Source of the DNA: [Mycobacterium] fortunisiensis
Lineage (GTDB): Bacteria > Actinomycetota > Actinomycetes > Mycobacteriales > Mycobacteriaceae
Assembly: GCF_019050325.1 (NCBI RefSeq)
Contig: NZ_VOMB01000002.1
Span: 1-64,000 of the forward strand
DNA: 64,000 nt
Reading direction: 5' to 3'
Below are positions 63,726 through 64,000 of the stretch, one piece after another. Numbering within the stretch: the first letter of the stretch is position 1; each line of letters opens with the position of its first letter. Position numbers and translations under genes: made by a program. The notes under the pieces are model-generated. The model saw only the letters and a program-made list of their open reading frames with translations. It searched no databases and was not told the origin of the DNA.

Positions 63726-63994
63726 GAACTGCTGGATGCGAGGTCCCCGCTTTCTCCGTCCGCCATGGCCGGGAGTGTGCTCCCAGTGAGCGAGAGCGTA
63801 CCCGCAACGGTGTGACGCGGCCCGCTGACTTCGGGTTTCTGAGATGCCTCTGAGATGTTCACAGCGACATCCACAGCCAACATCCGTACCGTTTCATCGG
63901 TGTCCGGCTAACGCCTCGGCCCGGCGCGACGACATAGCTGAGGAACGACCCCGGCCGGTGGATGGGCCGGGGCCCACGTCCTAAGGAGTTCTCC

Positions 63995-64000
63995 ATGCAA
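63995..64000 (+). CDS. First codons of the next gene (Rv0203-type haem-binding protein expected)
   Basis: Only ATG CAA is inside the window. The strong ribosome site AAGGAG (63983-63988) at the proper distance makes a start here certain enough. In M. tuberculosis the gene next to mmpL11 in this orientation is Rv0203, a secreted haem-binding protein that hands haem to MmpL3/MmpL11; the identity here is inferred from gene order only. The 269 bases between mmpL11 and this start hold no gene that I can see. Confidence 0.4.

Noticed and set aside
63726..63994. Possible small gene between mmpL11 and the next start
   Set aside because: No open frame with a ribosome site or recognisable sequence; treated as a promoter/leader region.

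Overview
The window is high-GC actinobacterial DNA and almost certainly comes from a mycobacterium, probably a fast-growing Mycolicibacterium-type species. It carries an Mce operon with its Mce-associated genes, MmpS/MmpL pairs, a RicR copper sensor, a Zmp1 metallopeptidase and MmpL11. The conserved genes follow the order of the M. tuberculosis segment from mce1A (Rv0169) to mmpL11 (Rv0202c). That comparison is from memory of the reference gene order, not from an alignment.

Layout. (1) 1-10232: the distal part of a mce1-type operon (end of mce1A, mce1B-F, four Mce-associated membrane proteins), almost all coupled by short overlaps. (2) 10249-35341: about 25 kb with little counterpart in M. 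tuberculosis apart from a pirin. It holds a DUF1275 membrane protein, a 13E12-type HNH protein, a PQQ-like membrane protein, a decayed fructosamine kinase, a secreted PE-PPE-domain protein, a TetR plus carotenoid oxygenase, an acyltransferase-SGNH fusion, a secreted ribonuclease with its barstar inhibitor, a GDT1-type cation exporter behind a yybP-ykoY riboswitch, a UvrA-like ABC protein, a coupled pirin / sugar dehydrogenase / AraC / VOC operon, an SDR, an NDMA-type alcohol dehydrogenase and two AbiEi/DUF559-type genes. (3) 35356-40190: the conserved block sigG, monoacylglycerol lipase, a lipoprotein hydrolase homologue, Rv0184, Rv0185 and Rv0187 homologues. (4) 40183-48082: an accessory mmpS-mmpL / TetR / aldehyde dehydrogenase / HTTM-like block. 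(5) 48219-64000: the Rv0188 homologue, a large LuxR-type ATPase, ilvD, ricR, a thiamine-binding-type protein, an Rv0191-type MFS exporter, an L,D-transpeptidase, zmp1, Rv0199-Rv0201c homologues, mmpL11 and the first codons of the next gene.

Most of the window concerns the cell envelope: lipid import (Mce1 complex), lipid or siderophore export (MmpL), peptidoglycan crosslinking (Ldt) and secreted hydrolases.

The most unusual structure is a pair of roughly 1-kb units (31389-32445 and 34251-35341). Each holds one AbiEi/DUF559-type gene (one intact, one frameshifted), each lies between two convergent genes, and each is bounded by two near-identical copies of its own palindrome. The palindromes differ between the two units. 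The pattern suggests a family of small elements that insert at, and duplicate, terminator-like palindromes. Other notable points are the manganese-type riboswitch, the RNase/barstar pair, a fructosamine-kinase pseudogene with two nonsense codons, and two hydrolase-fold proteins that have lost the nucleophilic serine.
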